From NCBI RefSeq assembly GCF_900094545.1, contig NZ_FMAH01000008.1:62001-126000 (forward strand): 64,000 bases of DNA. The letters are read 5' to 3'. Position numbers and translations under genes: made by a program. The DNA is from Martinezella miluonensis (GTDB taxonomy: Bacteria > Pseudomonadota > Alphaproteobacteria > Rhizobiales > Rhizobiaceae). The notes beneath the pieces are model-generated. The model saw only the letters and a list, made by a program, of their open reading frames with translations, ran no database searches and was not told the DNA's origin. Of this stretch, positions 1-7,852 are shown in pieces; position 1 is the stretch's first letter, and each line of letters starts with the position of its first letter.

Positions 1-2
1 AG

Positions 3-206
3 CGTTTCACCGCCCAGACCGGGGATATGCCGAACAAGATCCGCCTCTACCGCCGGCCGATCATCGATTATTGGGCTGAGAACGAGGAAACCCTCGGCGA
101 TATCATCACCCATGTCCTGATCCACGAGATCGGTCACCATTTTGGCCTGAGCGACGAGGACATTGAGCGCATCGAGGCGAGCGCCGAAGAAGCGACGGAT
201 CGGTGA
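3..206 (+). CDS. Metallopeptidase family protein (minimal zincin, DUF1025-like), 3' end only
   Basis: Only the last 67 codons are in the window; the reading frame is open from base 3 to a TGA at 204-206. The visible part holds a zinc-protease HExxH motif (HEIGHH, about residues 41-46 of the fragment) followed by an acidic C-terminal tail (FGLSDEDIERIEAS). This matches the small PF06262-type zincins of about 110-140 residues that are common in rhizobia, cytosolic proteins of unknown substrate. The two His and the Glu of the motif are present, so the active site looks intact. Family assignment is from recollection of the motif and tail; function is not established. Confidence 0.8.
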   Translation, partial: RFTAQTGDMPNKIRLYRRPIIDYWAENEETLGDIITHVLIHEIGHHFGLSDEDIERIEASAEEATDR

Positions 207-273
207 TATCGGCCCTGACCGCAAGACGGTCAGGGAAAGGCATCAGACCTTCGATAAAGCAATTACTTCCGGC

Positions 274-483
274 TTATTGCTCGGAAAGCTTCATATCAGG
301 ATCGTAATCCTTGCCCGCCACTTCCTTGATGACGGCCTGGCCGCACTGCATCTGGCCGGTCGCAGCATTGAAGGCATAGGTCGGCGAGCCCGACAGCTCC
401 CAGCCCTTGTTCAGCGCCGCACTCACCTTGTGGCAGAAGGATGCGTCGTCAGGGCCGGTGAGGAAGCGGTAGAGTTTCATCAA
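274..483 (-). CDS. DUF1737 domain-containing small protein
   Basis: This 69-residue protein begins MMKLYRFLTGPDDASFCHKV and has the LYRFLTGPDD...LNKGWELSGSPTYAF pattern that I recognise as the DUF1737 family, small proteins of unknown function. It has no signal peptide or membrane segment. It starts 21 bases after the stop of the upstream CitE-like gene on the same strand, so the two are probably cotranscribed. An overlapping plus-strand frame in the same place reads as low-complexity and is taken as a shadow. The identification is good; the role is unknown. Confidence 0.78.
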   Translation of the reverse strand: MMKLYRFLTGPDDASFCHKVSAALNKGWELSGSPTYAFNAATGQMQCGQAVIKEVAGKDYDPDMKLSEQ

Positions 484-504
484 GGCATCTTTCTTGTTTT
501 TCAG

Positions 505-1434
505 TCAGACGTCGGTGCGAGGCGTTGCAGCCGCGCCAGGACGCTGCTCGATCAGGCGAGCTTTATGGACGAGTCTCTCCGCCTGGACAAGGTGCAGCCG
601 CTCCACCATCCGCCCGCCGAGGTTCACGACATTGAGAGTTTCGGCGCCCGGTTCGGCAAAGGCTGATATGATGGCTTCGGCCTCGGCAATGGCAGCTTCA
701 TCGGGACCAAAGTGCCGGTTGGCCGCCTCGATCTGGTTCGGATGGATCAGCATCTTGCCGGCAAATCCCATGATGCGGCCCTGGCCGCATTCGGCGTCGA
801 ATTCCTCGGCATTCTTGAAGTCGTTGAAGACGCTGTCGATAGCCTCGAGCCCATAGGCGCTGACCGCCAGCACCACCTGCATCAGCCAGGGCACGACATA
901 GGTGCGGCCGGGTTGGGGCAGAACACCCGTTTCCTTTCTGAGGTCGTTGAGGCCGACGACGAAGCAATCGAGCCGGCTGCCCGCCGTGCGCCCGGCCTCG
1001 GCGATCGCAGCTGCATTCAGGATGCCGCGCGGCGTCTCGATCATCGCCCAGATGCGCAGGCCCTCCGGCGCATCGGCTTCCGCGAGCCGGTCGCTGACAC
1101 CAGTCACGTCCTGCGGCTCGTCCACTTTCGGCAGCAGCACCGCATCCGGTTCCAGCTCCACGACCAGCTCCAGATCGCCAGCGCCGAAATTGGAGGAAAG
1201 CGCATTGATGCGGATGATCCGCTCCTTGCCGGGAAGTGGGGACGCGGCGAAAAAGGCGCGCAAATTCTCCCGCGCCTCGGCCTTCTTCTCCGGCGAGACG
1301 GAATCTTCGAGATCGAAAATGACGGCGTCGCAATCGAGGCTCGAAAGCTTGTCCAGCGCGCGGCGGTTGATGGCGGGAACGCTCAAGACCGAACGGCGCA
1401 GGCGGGCGGGGCGGGAAGGGGAAAATTCGCTCAT
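505..1434 (-). CDS. HpcH/HpaI aldolase / citrate-lyase-beta-like CoA ester lyase
   Basis: The 309-residue protein is a TIM-barrel lyase of the CitE / malyl-CoA lyase group, which cleave or form C-C bonds in acyl-CoA thioesters using a divalent metal. Visible motifs are IFDLEDSV (39-46), the RIN strand (75-77), LPK (101-103), MIETPRGI (131-138) with the metal-binding Glu, GLNDL (161-165) and GKMLIHPNQ (226-234). Length fits the stand-alone family (about 290-320). No citrate-lyase alpha or gamma gene is adjacent, so it is not part of a classical citrate lyase; beta-methylmalyl-CoA, malyl-CoA or citramalyl-CoA are all possible substrates. The small DUF1737 gene follows in the same direction. Confidence 0.85.
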   Translation of the reverse strand: MSEFSPSRPARLRRSVLSVPAINRRALDKLSSLDCDAVIFDLEDSVSPEKKAEARENLRAFFAASPLPGKERIIRINALSSNFGAGDLELVVELEPDAVLLPKVDEPQDVTGVSDRLAEADAPEGLRIWAMIETPRGILNAAAIAEAGRTAGSRLDCFVVGLNDLRKETGVLPQPGRTYVVPWLMQVVLAVSAYGLEAIDSVFNDFKNAEEFDAECGQGRIMGFAGKMLIHPNQIEAANRHFGPDEAAIAEAEAIISAFAEPGAETLNVVNLGGRMVERLHLVQAERLVHKARLIEQRPGAAATPRTDV

Positions 1435-1545
1435 AGCGCCGTTTTGCCGCGCTTTTAATCGACAGGCAAGTCAACAAAAAGCCACGCTCCTCTTGCAGAT
1501 GAGAAGGAAGAGGACCACATTGCTGGAAGTAGAGAGGTCTCGACC

Positions 1546-1782
1546 ATGCAGAATATCCGTTCCCTGTTTATCGCGCTTGCCGGTGTTACTGTGTTTGCAG
1601 CCATGGCGCTGTTTACCGTTTCGCTCACGCTTGCCGTCGGCGGTATCCTGACCGTGCTCATGGTAGCCCGTGCGATTTCGCTGCGCATGAAGCCTGCGCC
1701 GGTGCGCGCCAAGGCGAAGACGAACAGCCAGCGCGAAATGCGCATCTGGAACGACGGTCGAGGCACGATCATCGATCTCTAA
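1546..1782 (+). CDS. Small membrane-anchored hypothetical protein
   Basis: The 78-residue product starts MQNIRSLFIALAGVTVFAAM and has about 38 largely hydrophobic residues (8-45) that could form one long or two short membrane segments. A basic tail follows (RMKPAPVRAKAKTNSQ) ending in RIWNDGRGTIIDL. A purine-rich GAAGTAGAGAGG lies a few bases upstream of the ATG. It stands alone between the divergent CitE-like gene and leuD. I do not recognise the family; the hydrophobic N-terminus and basic tail suggest a small inner-membrane protein. Confidence 0.62.
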   Translation: MQNIRSLFIALAGVTVFAAMALFTVSLTLAVGGILTVLMVARAISLRMKPAPVRAKAKTNSQREMRIWNDGRGTIIDL

Positions 1783-1907
1783 GGTCGAACACAGGATAGG
1801 GGCGGCCTGCTATGCCGGCTGCCAAACCTGTTTGCCCGAGATTCAGGCCTCGTCCTGATTGGCAAGGGCGACCAAAGCGCCGCGTTTTAGAGCACATCCA
1901 AGATTCT

Positions 1908-1970
1908 CCTTCATTTCGGGCCGGATTTGCTCTATTGGCAGGATAATTCGTGCTTAGACGAGAATGAAGG
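1908..1970 (+). other. Inverted repeat in the leuD leader
   Basis: CCTTCATT (1908-1915) is the exact complement of AATGAAGG (1963-1970). The right arm lies just before the leuD ribosome-binding region (GCAGGA, then ATG at 1980). If the leader pairs, the purine-rich stretch ahead of leuD would be partly hidden. This is seen in the sequence; any regulatory role is inference, and the 49-base loop makes it a weak candidate. Confidence 0.25.
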
Positions 1971-1979
1971 CAGGACCCC

Positions 1980-2588
1980 ATGGACAAGTTCGTGAAGTTG
2001 ACCGGTGTCGCGGCACCCCTCCCGGTCGTCAATGTTGATACCGACATGATCATCCCGAAGGATTATCTGAAGACCATCAAGCGCACCGGCCTCGGCAAGG
2101 GGCTCTTCGCTGAAGCCCGCTACAACGAAGATGGTTCGCCGAACGAAGATTTCGTGCTGAACAAGCCCGCCTATCAGAACGCCAAGATCCTCGTCGCCGG
2201 CGACAATTTCGGCTGCGGCTCCTCGCGTGAGCATGCGCCCTGGGCACTTCTCGACTTCGGCATTCGCTGCGTCATCTCGACCAGCTTCGCCGACATCTTC
2301 TACAACAACTGCTTCAAGAACGGCATTCTGCCGATCAAGGTCAGCCAGGAAGATCTCGACAAGCTGATGGACGACGCCTCGCGCGGCTCCAACGCCATCC
2401 TGACCGTCGATCTGGAAAACCTCGAAATCACCGGCCCAGACGGCGGCTCGCTGAAGTTCGAACTCGACGAGTTCAAGCGCCACTGCCTGCTGAACGGCCT
2501 CGACGATATCGGCCTGACGCTGGAAAAGTCCTCCGCGATTGACAAGTTCGAAAAGTCGAACGCCGCCGCTCATCCCTGGGCCGCCTGA
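1980..2588 (+). CDS. leuD: 3-isopropylmalate dehydratase small subunit LeuD
   Basis: This 202-residue protein is the small (swivel-domain) subunit that pairs with LeuC to isomerise 2- to 3-isopropylmalate in leucine biosynthesis. The signature segment [12 protein letters not shown] lies at about residues 79-90, preceded by the [14 protein letters not shown] start typical of LeuD, and the length matches the family. The large subunit leuC is not in this window, so the two subunits are not adjacent here. leuB follows about 1.5 kb downstream with a TIM-barrel gene between. A strong terminator follows the stop codon. Confidence 0.96.
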   Translation: MDKFVKLTGVAAPLPVVNVDTDMIIPKDYLKTIKRTGLGKGLFAEARYNEDGSPNEDFVLNKPAYQNAKILVAGDNFGCGSSREHAPWALLDFGIRCVISTSFADIFYNNCFKNGILPIKVSQEDLDKLMDDASRGSNAILTVDLENLEITGPDGGSLKFELDEFKRHCLLNGLDDIGLTLEKSSAIDKFEKSNAAAHPWAA

Positions 2589-2616
2589 TCGATTTCATCA
2601 TCACATTTGCGTGTCA

Positions 2617-2645
2617 AAGCCGGGCTGAAAAGCCCGGCTTTTTTC
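2617..2645 (+). terminator. Rho-independent terminator after leuD
   Basis: AAGCCGGGCT pairs with AGCCCGGCTT around a GAAA-type loop, followed by a run of T. It lies about 30 bases after the leuD stop, which makes leuD end its own transcript. Confidence 0.85.
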
Positions 2646-2657
2646 ATACTGAGGACT

Positions 2658-2696
2658 CCCTCTCCCCGCTTGCGGGGAGAGGGCTGGGGTGAGGGG
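2658..2696. repeat. Palindromic intergenic repeat, copy 1
   Basis: The core at 2658-2683 is a near-perfect palindrome: CCCTCTCCCCGC, a TT spacer, then GCGGGGAGAGGG. It is followed by CTGGGGTGAGGGG. The same unit occurs inverted at 2878-2917. This kind of GC-rich palindrome is a widespread dispersed element in rhizobial intergenic DNA. It is non-coding and lies just after the leuD terminator. Confidence 0.85.
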
Positions 2697-2877
2697 CCGC
2701 GGGCTATCGACTTGATGAGGGGAGTTACGATTTGTTTCGCACAGGAAGAGCTGTAAGGCAGGCGCCTCGACCGCCTCCGCAAGTCATTCATCGCAAATAG
2801 CGACAATGGTTTCCAGAACTGGTGGCATCGCCGCTAGAGCGGCGGCGAGACCACGCAATTACCGCCTTCGCAAACAG

Positions 2878-2917
2878 CCCCTCACCCTAACCCTCTCCCC
2901 GCAAGCGGGGAGAGGGG
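2878..2917. repeat. Palindromic intergenic repeat, copy 2 (inverted)
   Basis: This is the reverse-orientation copy of the unit at 2658-2696: CCCCTCACCCTAA followed by the palindromic core at 2891-2916. The two copies are about 195 bases apart and could pair with each other into a long stem. The 508-base interval 2589-3096 between leuD and the next gene holds only the leuD terminator and these two repeats. A long open frame running through copy 2 into the next gene is not considered coding. Confidence 0.85.
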
Positions 2918-3096
2918 ACTATCCCGCAATTACACGCTCAAGAACCGGGGAGCGCAAATCTCGGAAAACGGGTCAGGCACCATCTTTTCCACCCGCTGTA
3001 ATATGCTCGACAAAAACGGGGATCATACAGCCTCTGCGGAACCCCCTTGGGCTTCCTCCGCCCCCCGATTCTCCTCCTCCCTACTGGAGCCTCTCC

Positions 3097-3915
3097 ATGA
3101 CCTCCCTTCCCATTGTCGGCGCCGCCATGACGCTTGACGACGTCGAAACCCATCGCAACTGGCTGCTCGAAAAGCCGCGCGACCTCGAACTGCAGAGCTT
3201 CGTCGAAGCCGACGTCCTGAACGGTGATTGGCAGCCGCTTGCCGAGCGCGCCCGCAAGCTGCTCGACGGCCATCAGGGTCGCCTCGGCATCCATGGCCCG
3301 TTCTGGGGCTTCATCATCGCCTCGCAGGATCCGGACATCCGCGCCGTCGTCTCCAAGCGCCTGCAGCAGGCGCTCGACGTCTGCGCCAATATCGGCGCCA
3401 CGCAGATGGTCATCCATAGCCCCTATACGTCGTGGTCCTACAACAATCTCGACAACAACAAGGGCGAGCGCGAAAAGATCATCGAATATACGCACCTGAC
3501 GCTGAAAGAGGCCGTCAAGCGCGCCGAAGACATCGGTCTGACCATGGTCATCGAGAATATCGAAGACAAGGATCCCCATATCCGCGTCGGCCTTGCAAAT
3601 AGCTTCAACTCGCCCGCCGTCGCCGTGTCGATCGACACCGGCCATGCCCATTATGCTCATGGCTACACCGGCGCTCCGCCGGTCGATTACTATGTCCACG
3701 CCGCCGGCAACCGCCTGCAGCATATCCACCTGCAAGACGCGGATGGCTATGCCGACCGCCACTGGAGCCTTGGCGAAGGCAATATTCACTGGCGCGCCGT
3801 CTTTGCCGCCCTTGCCAAGCTCGACAGCAATCCGCGTTTGATCATCGAGATCAAGGACAAGTCGAAGATCCCGGCATCGGCAACCTATCTCGCTTCGCTG
3901 GGTCTCGCCGAGTAA
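3097..3915 (+). CDS. Sugar phosphate isomerase/epimerase family protein (TIM barrel)
   Basis: The 272-residue protein is a xylose-isomerase-like TIM barrel (AP endonuclease 2 superfamily). Typical metal-site segments are visible: GIHGPFWGF near residue 60, MVIHSPYTSW near 100, MVIENIED near 150, SIDTGHAHYAHG near 180 and HIHLQDADGYADRHWSLGEG near 210, with LIIEIKD near the end. The open frame extends upstream to 2806, but that part crosses a palindromic repeat. The ATG at 3097 has a GGAG 8 bases upstream and starts the recognisable fold, so it is chosen. It lies between leuD and leuB; its substrate cannot be told from sequence. Confidence 0.82.
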   Translation: MTSLPIVGAAMTLDDVETHRNWLLEKPRDLELQSFVEADVLNGDWQPLAERARKLLDGHQGRLGIHGPFWGFIIASQDPDIRAVVSKRLQQALDVCANIGATQMVIHSPYTSWSYNNLDNNKGEREKIIEYTHLTLKEAVKRAEDIGLTMVIENIEDKDPHIRVGLANSFNSPAVAVSIDTGHAHYAHGYTGAPPVDYYVHAAGNRLQHIHLQDADGYADRHWSLGEGNIHWRAVFAALAKLDSNPRLIIEIKDKSKIPASATYLASLGLAE

Positions 3916-3947
3916 GCAATTTCGGCACAAGCTGCCAAAGACAACCG

Positions 3948-3982
3948 CTCGCCCTCCTCGCTAGTTTCGAACGGAGGGCGAG
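3948..3982 (+). other. Inverted repeat upstream of leuB
   Basis: CTCGCCCTCC (3948-3957) pairs perfectly with GGAGGGCGAG (3973-3982) around a 15-base loop. There is no T-run after it, so it is not a standard intrinsic terminator. It sits between the TIM-barrel gene and leuB and could separate the two transcripts or stabilise a 3' end. Confidence 0.4.
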
Positions 3983-4095
3983 TAGTGACACCGCAAAAGC
4001 CCGAAAACCGTACCGTTTCGGCCGCTTCCTCGCTTGAAAAGCCGCATTTGCAGGTCTAAAAACCCCGCAACTTTTTCTTTCGCGGAGGCTTCCCC

Positions 4096-5208
4096 ATGAC
4101 AGTGCGCAATCTCTTCCTTCTGCCGGGCGACGGCATCGGTCCCGAAGCCATGGGCGAAGTTCGCAAGATCATCGCCTACATGAACGAGGCGAAGAATGCC
4201 GGCTTCGTCACGGACGAAGGCCTTGTCGGCGGCAGCGCCTATGACGCGCATGGCGCAGCGATCTCCGATGCCGATATGGCCAAGGCGATGGCGGCCGACG
4301 CCGTGCTCTTCGGCGCTGTCGGCGGCCCGAAGTGGGATGCGGTGCCTTACGAAGTGCGCCCGGAAGCGGGCCTGCTGCGCCTGCGCAAGGATCTCCAGCT
4401 GTTTGCCAACCTGCGCCCAGCCATCTGCTACCCGGCGCTGGCATCGGCCTCCTCGCTGAAGCCGGAACTGGTCGAAGGCCTCGATATCCTCATCGTGCGC
4501 GAACTCACCGGCGGCGTCTATTTTGGCGAGCCGAAAGAGATCATCGATCTCGGCAACGGCCAGAAGCGCGGCATCGACACCCAGATCTACGACACCTACG
4601 AGATCGAACGCATCGCCGGCGTCGCCTTCGAACTGGCGCGCACCCGCAACAATCGCGTCTGCTCGATGGAAAAGCGCAACGTCATGAAGTCGGGCGTGCT
4701 CTGGAACCAGGTCGTCACCGCGACGCACAAGGAAAAATATGCCGACGTGCAGCTCGAGCACATGCTCGCCGATGCCGGCGGCATGCAGCTCGTGCGCCAG
4801 CCGAAGCAGTTCGATGTTATCGTCACCGACAACCTGTTCGGCGACATGCTGTCCGACGTCGCCGCCATGCTGACCGGTTCGCTCGGCATGCTGCCGTCCG
4901 CTTCGCTCGGCGCACCTGACGCCAAGACCGGCAAGCGCAAGGCACTCTACGAGCCCGTGCACGGTTCCGCACCGGACATCGCCGGCAAGGGCATTGCCAA
5001 CCCGATCGCCATGATCGCTTCCTTCGCCATGTGCCTGCGCTACTCCTTCGGCCTGGTGTCCGAAGCCGATGCGTTGGAAAAGGCGATCGCCAACGTGCTC
5101 GACAGCGGCATCCGCACCGGCGACATCATGTCGGCTGGCAGCCGCCAGGTGGGCACCGCCGAAATGGGCGATGCCATCCTCGCCGAATTCAAGGCTCTGT
5201 CGGCATAA
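4096..5208 (+). CDS. leuB: 3-isopropylmalate dehydrogenase LeuB
   Basis: The 370-residue enzyme oxidatively decarboxylates 3-isopropylmalate with NAD, the third step of leucine synthesis. The protein opens [17 protein letters not shown] (nucleotide-fold start). It has [11 protein letters not shown] near residue 137, with the Arg-rich substrate site just before it, and the conserved metal-site segment [16 protein letters not shown] near 244-259. [18 protein letters not shown] follows near 288. Length is standard. CGCGGAGG lies 8 bases before the ATG. A terminator and a parS site follow the stop. Confidence 0.97.
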   Translation: MTVRNLFLLPGDGIGPEAMGEVRKIIAYMNEAKNAGFVTDEGLVGGSAYDAHGAAISDADMAKAMAADAVLFGAVGGPKWDAVPYEVRPEAGLLRLRKDLQLFANLRPAICYPALASASSLKPELVEGLDILIVRELTGGVYFGEPKEIIDLGNGQKRGIDTQIYDTYEIERIAGVAFELARTRNNRVCSMEKRNVMKSGVLWNQVVTATHKEKYADVQLEHMLADAGGMQLVRQPKQFDVIVTDNLFGDMLSDVAAMLTGSLGMLPSASLGAPDAKTGKRKALYEPVHGSAPDIAGKGIANPIAMIASFAMCLRYSFGLVSEADALEKAIANVLDSGIRTGDIMSAGSRQVGTAEMGDAILAEFKALSA

Positions 5209-5231
5209 TCTTCTGCATAAATCGCCTGCTA

Positions 5232-5247
5232 TATTTCACGTGAAACA
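5232..5247. promoter_or_regulatory. Putative parS site (one mismatch)
   Basis: TATTTCACGTGAAACA differs at one base from the canonical 16-bp alphaproteobacterial parS palindrome (TGTTTCACGTGAAACA). It lies in the gap after leuB, just before the terminator hairpin. It is about 37 kb from the proposed oriC, much farther than the other four sites in the window. ParB for these sites is encoded at 33.7 kb. Confidence 0.75.
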
Positions 5248-5248
5248 C

Positions 5249-5283
5249 AAGCCCCGTTCTTCACCGAAGAGCGGGGCTTTTTG
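5249..5283 (+). terminator. Rho-independent terminator after leuB
   Basis: AAGCCCCG and CGGGGCTT form the outer stem, extended by imperfect pairing around a CACC loop, and a T-run follows. The hairpin begins two bases after the parS palindrome ends. Confidence 0.85.
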
Positions 5284-5411
5284 CTACTGCGGCCAGGCTT
5301 GCACGCGCCATGATCAATCACCTGCCTCGGCGTCACAATTCTTTAGAAGAGTTGTAACAAGTCGCTGTTAAGCGTCATCTTTGATTGGATATAAAATATC
5401 AGGCGGTGGGT

Positions 5412-6155
5412 ATGCAGGAGATCTTGGCGTCTCTCGATAGGCGTTGGCGGCGAAGCCATGCTGCGCTTGCGCCATGCCATTGGAAAACCTGCCTGTTTCT
5501 GACAGCCAATATTGTGCTGCTCTCTGCTCTCCTGTTCGATTGGCCCGTCGGCGCAGCCCTGAAGAGCCTCTCGCCCTCTATTCGCTTTTTCGGCGGAATG
5601 CTGACCGATTTCGGCGATTCCGGCTGGATCATCATCGTCAGCGCCTTCCTGTTCATCGAAGGCTGGGCCGGTAGCCGTCTGCTGCGCTCGCCGCGTTGCC
5701 GCTGCCAGGCAATGCGCATCTGCCAGATCGGTGCTTACCTGCTGACGACGATCGTGCTTTCCGGCCTTCTCGCCAATGTGCTCAAGCGCGCCATCGGCCG
5801 CGCCCGCCCGACGCATTTTGCCGATTGGGGGCCTTTCGGCTTCTCGCCCTTCAACGGCCGCGCCAGCTTCGAGAGCTTTCCGTCTGGCCATGCGACCACC
5901 ATCGGCGCCCTTTTCGTGGCGCTTGCCTTTATCTTCCCGCGCTACCGTTACATCTTCGCTGCCTGCGCTCTGTGGCTGGCGATCACGCGCGTCATGGTCG
6001 GCGCCCATTATCCGAGCGACGTCATAGCCGGCCTGGCGCTCGGCGGCTGGTTTTCCTTCATGACGGCGATCGTCTATTCCCGTTACGGCCTGCTCTTTCG
6101 CATCGACCCCGCTGGCTGGCCTGTAACGAAATGGCGGCTGCTGAAGAGCAAATGA
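5412..6155 (+). CDS. PAP2-family phosphatase (membrane)
   Basis: The 247-residue protein is a membrane phosphatase of the type-2 phosphatidic acid phosphatase superfamily. All three catalytic motifs are visible: KRAIGRARP (125-133), PSGH (157-160), and R193...H199...D203 in RVMVGAHYPSD. Several hydrophobic stretches (about 29-45, 70-85, 107-124, 163-177, 180-193, 205-222) give about six membrane helices. The substrate may be phosphatidate, undecaprenyl diphosphate or a lipid A phosphate. The frame is open from a TTG at 5385 too; the ATG at 5412 is preferred on codon identity, but no clear ribosome site decides between them. Confidence 0.85.
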   Translation: MQEILASLDRRWRRSHAALAPCHWKTCLFLTANIVLLSALLFDWPVGAALKSLSPSIRFFGGMLTDFGDSGWIIIVSAFLFIEGWAGSRLLRSPRCRCQAMRICQIGAYLLTTIVLSGLLANVLKRAIGRARPTHFADWGPFGFSPFNGRASFESFPSGHATTIGALFVALAFIFPRYRYIFAACALWLAITRVMVGAHYPSDVIAGLALGGWFSFMTAIVYSRYGLLFRIDPAGWPVTKWRLLKSK

Positions 6156-6346
6156 CGCTCTGATTAGACCATGTGCAGCTAAGTCGCCGTGTGCAGCCGG
6201 TAAGGCGAGGGCATACTCGTACACGTCCGCCTTTGAGCACAACAATGCATGGCCAGACCGCAAAGGTTGCCAAGGCCGTTCTGCCTTCATATATCTGGCA
6301 ATGGCGTGATCGCGAAAGCGGTCAACCCGATTTCGTTTCCACTGCG

Positions 6347-6646
6347 ATGAAAATCATGGATGCCGGGCCGATACGTTTGAGCGAAAGGCAGATGGGATTG
6401 ATCTCCCGGGCGCTTGCCGAGCCGCGACGCGTGCAGATCTTGAAGGAGATCGGCTCACGAACCGAACCCATGCCCTGCAGCACCCTGAACGAGTGCCACA
6501 CCGTCAGCGCCGCGACGATGTCCCATCATATCAAGGAGCTCGAAAACGCCGGGCTCATCGAGATCCAGCGTGAGGGCAAGTTCGCAAACCTCATGCTGCG
6601 CCGCGATACGCTGAACGCCTATATGGCGGAGCTTTCCAAGATCTGA
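6347..6646 (+). CDS. ArsR-family winged-helix transcriptional regulator
   Basis: The 99-residue form starting [15 protein letters not shown] matches the usual ArsR length. [15 protein letters not shown] (about 20-34) is the family's first helix pair. [20 protein letters not shown] (about 49-68) is the helix-turn-helix, and [18 protein letters not shown] the wing. No paired Cys of an arsenic/metal site is obvious, since C42 and C49 stand apart, so the signal is unclear. The frame is open 174 bases farther upstream (to 6173), but that extension looks non-native. The short-chain dehydrogenase gene 160 bases downstream, with a palindrome before it, is the likely target. Confidence 0.8.
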   Translation: MKIMDAGPIRLSERQMGLISRALAEPRRVQILKEIGSRTEPMPCSTLNECHTVSAATMSHHIKELENAGLIEIQREGKFANLMLRRDTLNAYMAELSKI

Positions 6647-6694
6647 CGATTTCGTCCATGCCATCAGCATTTTCTGTTGCCGCTCTTGTATCAA

Positions 6695-6710
6695 TTAGAT
6701 GATTATCTAA
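6695..6710. promoter_or_regulatory. Palindrome, candidate operator upstream of the SDR gene
   Basis: TTAGAT-GATT-ATCTAA is a perfect 6-bp inverted repeat with a 4-base spacer, in an AT-rich stretch 96 bases before the dehydrogenase start. ArsR-type dimers bind short AT-rich palindromes of this kind, and the ArsR gene ends just upstream. Binding by that regulator is inference. Confidence 0.45.
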
Positions 6711-6805
6711 ATATCAAAGTGACGCCGCGAAACGGTTTTCGGGTCGCATGCGCCAAATGGTTTGATGATTATAAAACCGTCTAACATTTTCCGAAGGAAA
6801 ATCAC

Positions 6806-7555
6806 ATGAGCAAGCTGACAGGCAAGGTCGCAATCGTGACCGGAGCATCCAAGGGCATCGGTGCTGGCATCGCCAGGGCAATGGGCGAGGCGGGCGCAGC
6901 CGTCGTCGTCAACTATGCCTCGAGCCGCGAAGGCGCCGACAAGGTGGTGGCCGCGATCACGGCCAAGGGCGGTAAGGCGCTCGCCGTCCACGGCGACGTT
7001 TCCAAATCCGAAGACGTCAAACGGCTCTTTGCCGAAACCAAGCAGGCCTTCGGCCGCGTCGATATCCTCGTCAACAATGCCGGCGTCTACCAATTCGCGT
7101 CGATAGAGGAGTTCACCGAGGAAGAATTCCATCGTGAATTCAATATCAACGTGCTGGGCACACTGCTGACCACGCGGGAAGCCGTCAAATATTTCGGCTC
7201 AGAAGGCGGCAATATCATCAACATCGGCTCAAACGCCGTCAGCATGAACCTGCCGACCGCATCGGTTTATACGGCAACCAAGGCTGCCGTAAACTCCATC
7301 ACCCAGATCCTCGCCAAGGAGCTCGGTCCGAAAAATATCCGGATCAATAATCTCGCGCCGGGCGGCGTTGAGACTGAAGGCGTCGTTGCGGCAGGCGTCA
7401 TCGGCAGCGACTTTGAGAAGCATCTCGTCTCGCAGACGCCGCTCGGCCGCCTTGGCCAGCCGACCGATATCGCCCCGGTGGCTGTCTTCCTGGCTTCGCA
7501 GGACGCCGCCTGGGTGACCGGTGAAACCATCTATGTCGGTGGTGGCCTGAAATAA
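6806..7555 (+). CDS. SDR family oxidoreductase (3-oxoacyl-ACP reductase / glucose dehydrogenase-like)
   Basis: The 249-residue classical short-chain dehydrogenase has the cofactor motif TGASKGIG (12-19), NNAG (90-93), the catalytic Ser at about 142 and YTATK (155-159) with the catalytic Tyr and Lys. The Asn-Tyr followed by Ala-Ser-Ser after the second strand suggests NADP. PGGVETEG and a C-terminal TGETIYVGGG are typical of the FabG/glucose-dehydrogenase group. GAAGGAAA precedes the ATG. It follows the ArsR gene and carries a palindrome in its promoter gap, so it is probably a regulated accessory reductase rather than the housekeeping FabG. Confidence 0.85.
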   Translation: MSKLTGKVAIVTGASKGIGAGIARAMGEAGAAVVVNYASSREGADKVVAAITAKGGKALAVHGDVSKSEDVKRLFAETKQAFGRVDILVNNAGVYQFASIEEFTEEEFHREFNINVLGTLLTTREAVKYFGSEGGNIINIGSNAVSMNLPTASVYTATKAAVNSITQILAKELGPKNIRINNLAPGGVETEGVVAAGVIGSDFEKHLVSQTPLGRLGQPTDIAPVAVFLASQDAAWVTGETIYVGGGLK

Positions 7556-7568
7556 TCACCCAACGCAG

Positions 7569-7594
7569 AGCCGCCCTTCGACAGAAGGGCGGCT
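7569..7594 (+). terminator. Hairpin after the SDR gene (probable terminator)
   Basis: AGCCGCCCTT and AAGGGCGGCT form a 10-bp stem with a 6-base loop, 13 bases after the stop codon. The T tail is short (TTA), so termination may be partial. The rest of the gap to dps (7595-7852) shows no gene; short frames there have no recognisable content. Confidence 0.55.
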
Positions 7595-7852
7595 TACCGG
7601 CGCGGCATAGCCGTACACTGCGCCTATACATTAGCGAACAATTGCCAAACCGCTTCATTTTCCTATTTAGTGTGGATATCCGGGTTTTCCGCATGCCATC
7701 GCAGTCGTTCGTGCCGCGAAGCGGCATCTCGTCCGCGAAATTTCGAAACAGATCCTGTCTTCAATGCGATCCAACGCAGCAGCGAATGTCATCGAGCGCT
7801 CCTATGATCCGCCGGCGATCGCTGTCGTGAAAAACAAACGGAGGACGTCTTT

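Noticed and set aside
2806..3096. N-terminal extension of the TIM-barrel gene
   Set aside because: The stretch crosses a palindromic repeat, is Pro/Arg-rich, and the ATG at 3097 has its own GGAG.
6173..6346. 58-codon upstream extension of the ArsR gene
   Set aside because: Basic, low-complexity sequence outside the family length; the internal ATG fits better.
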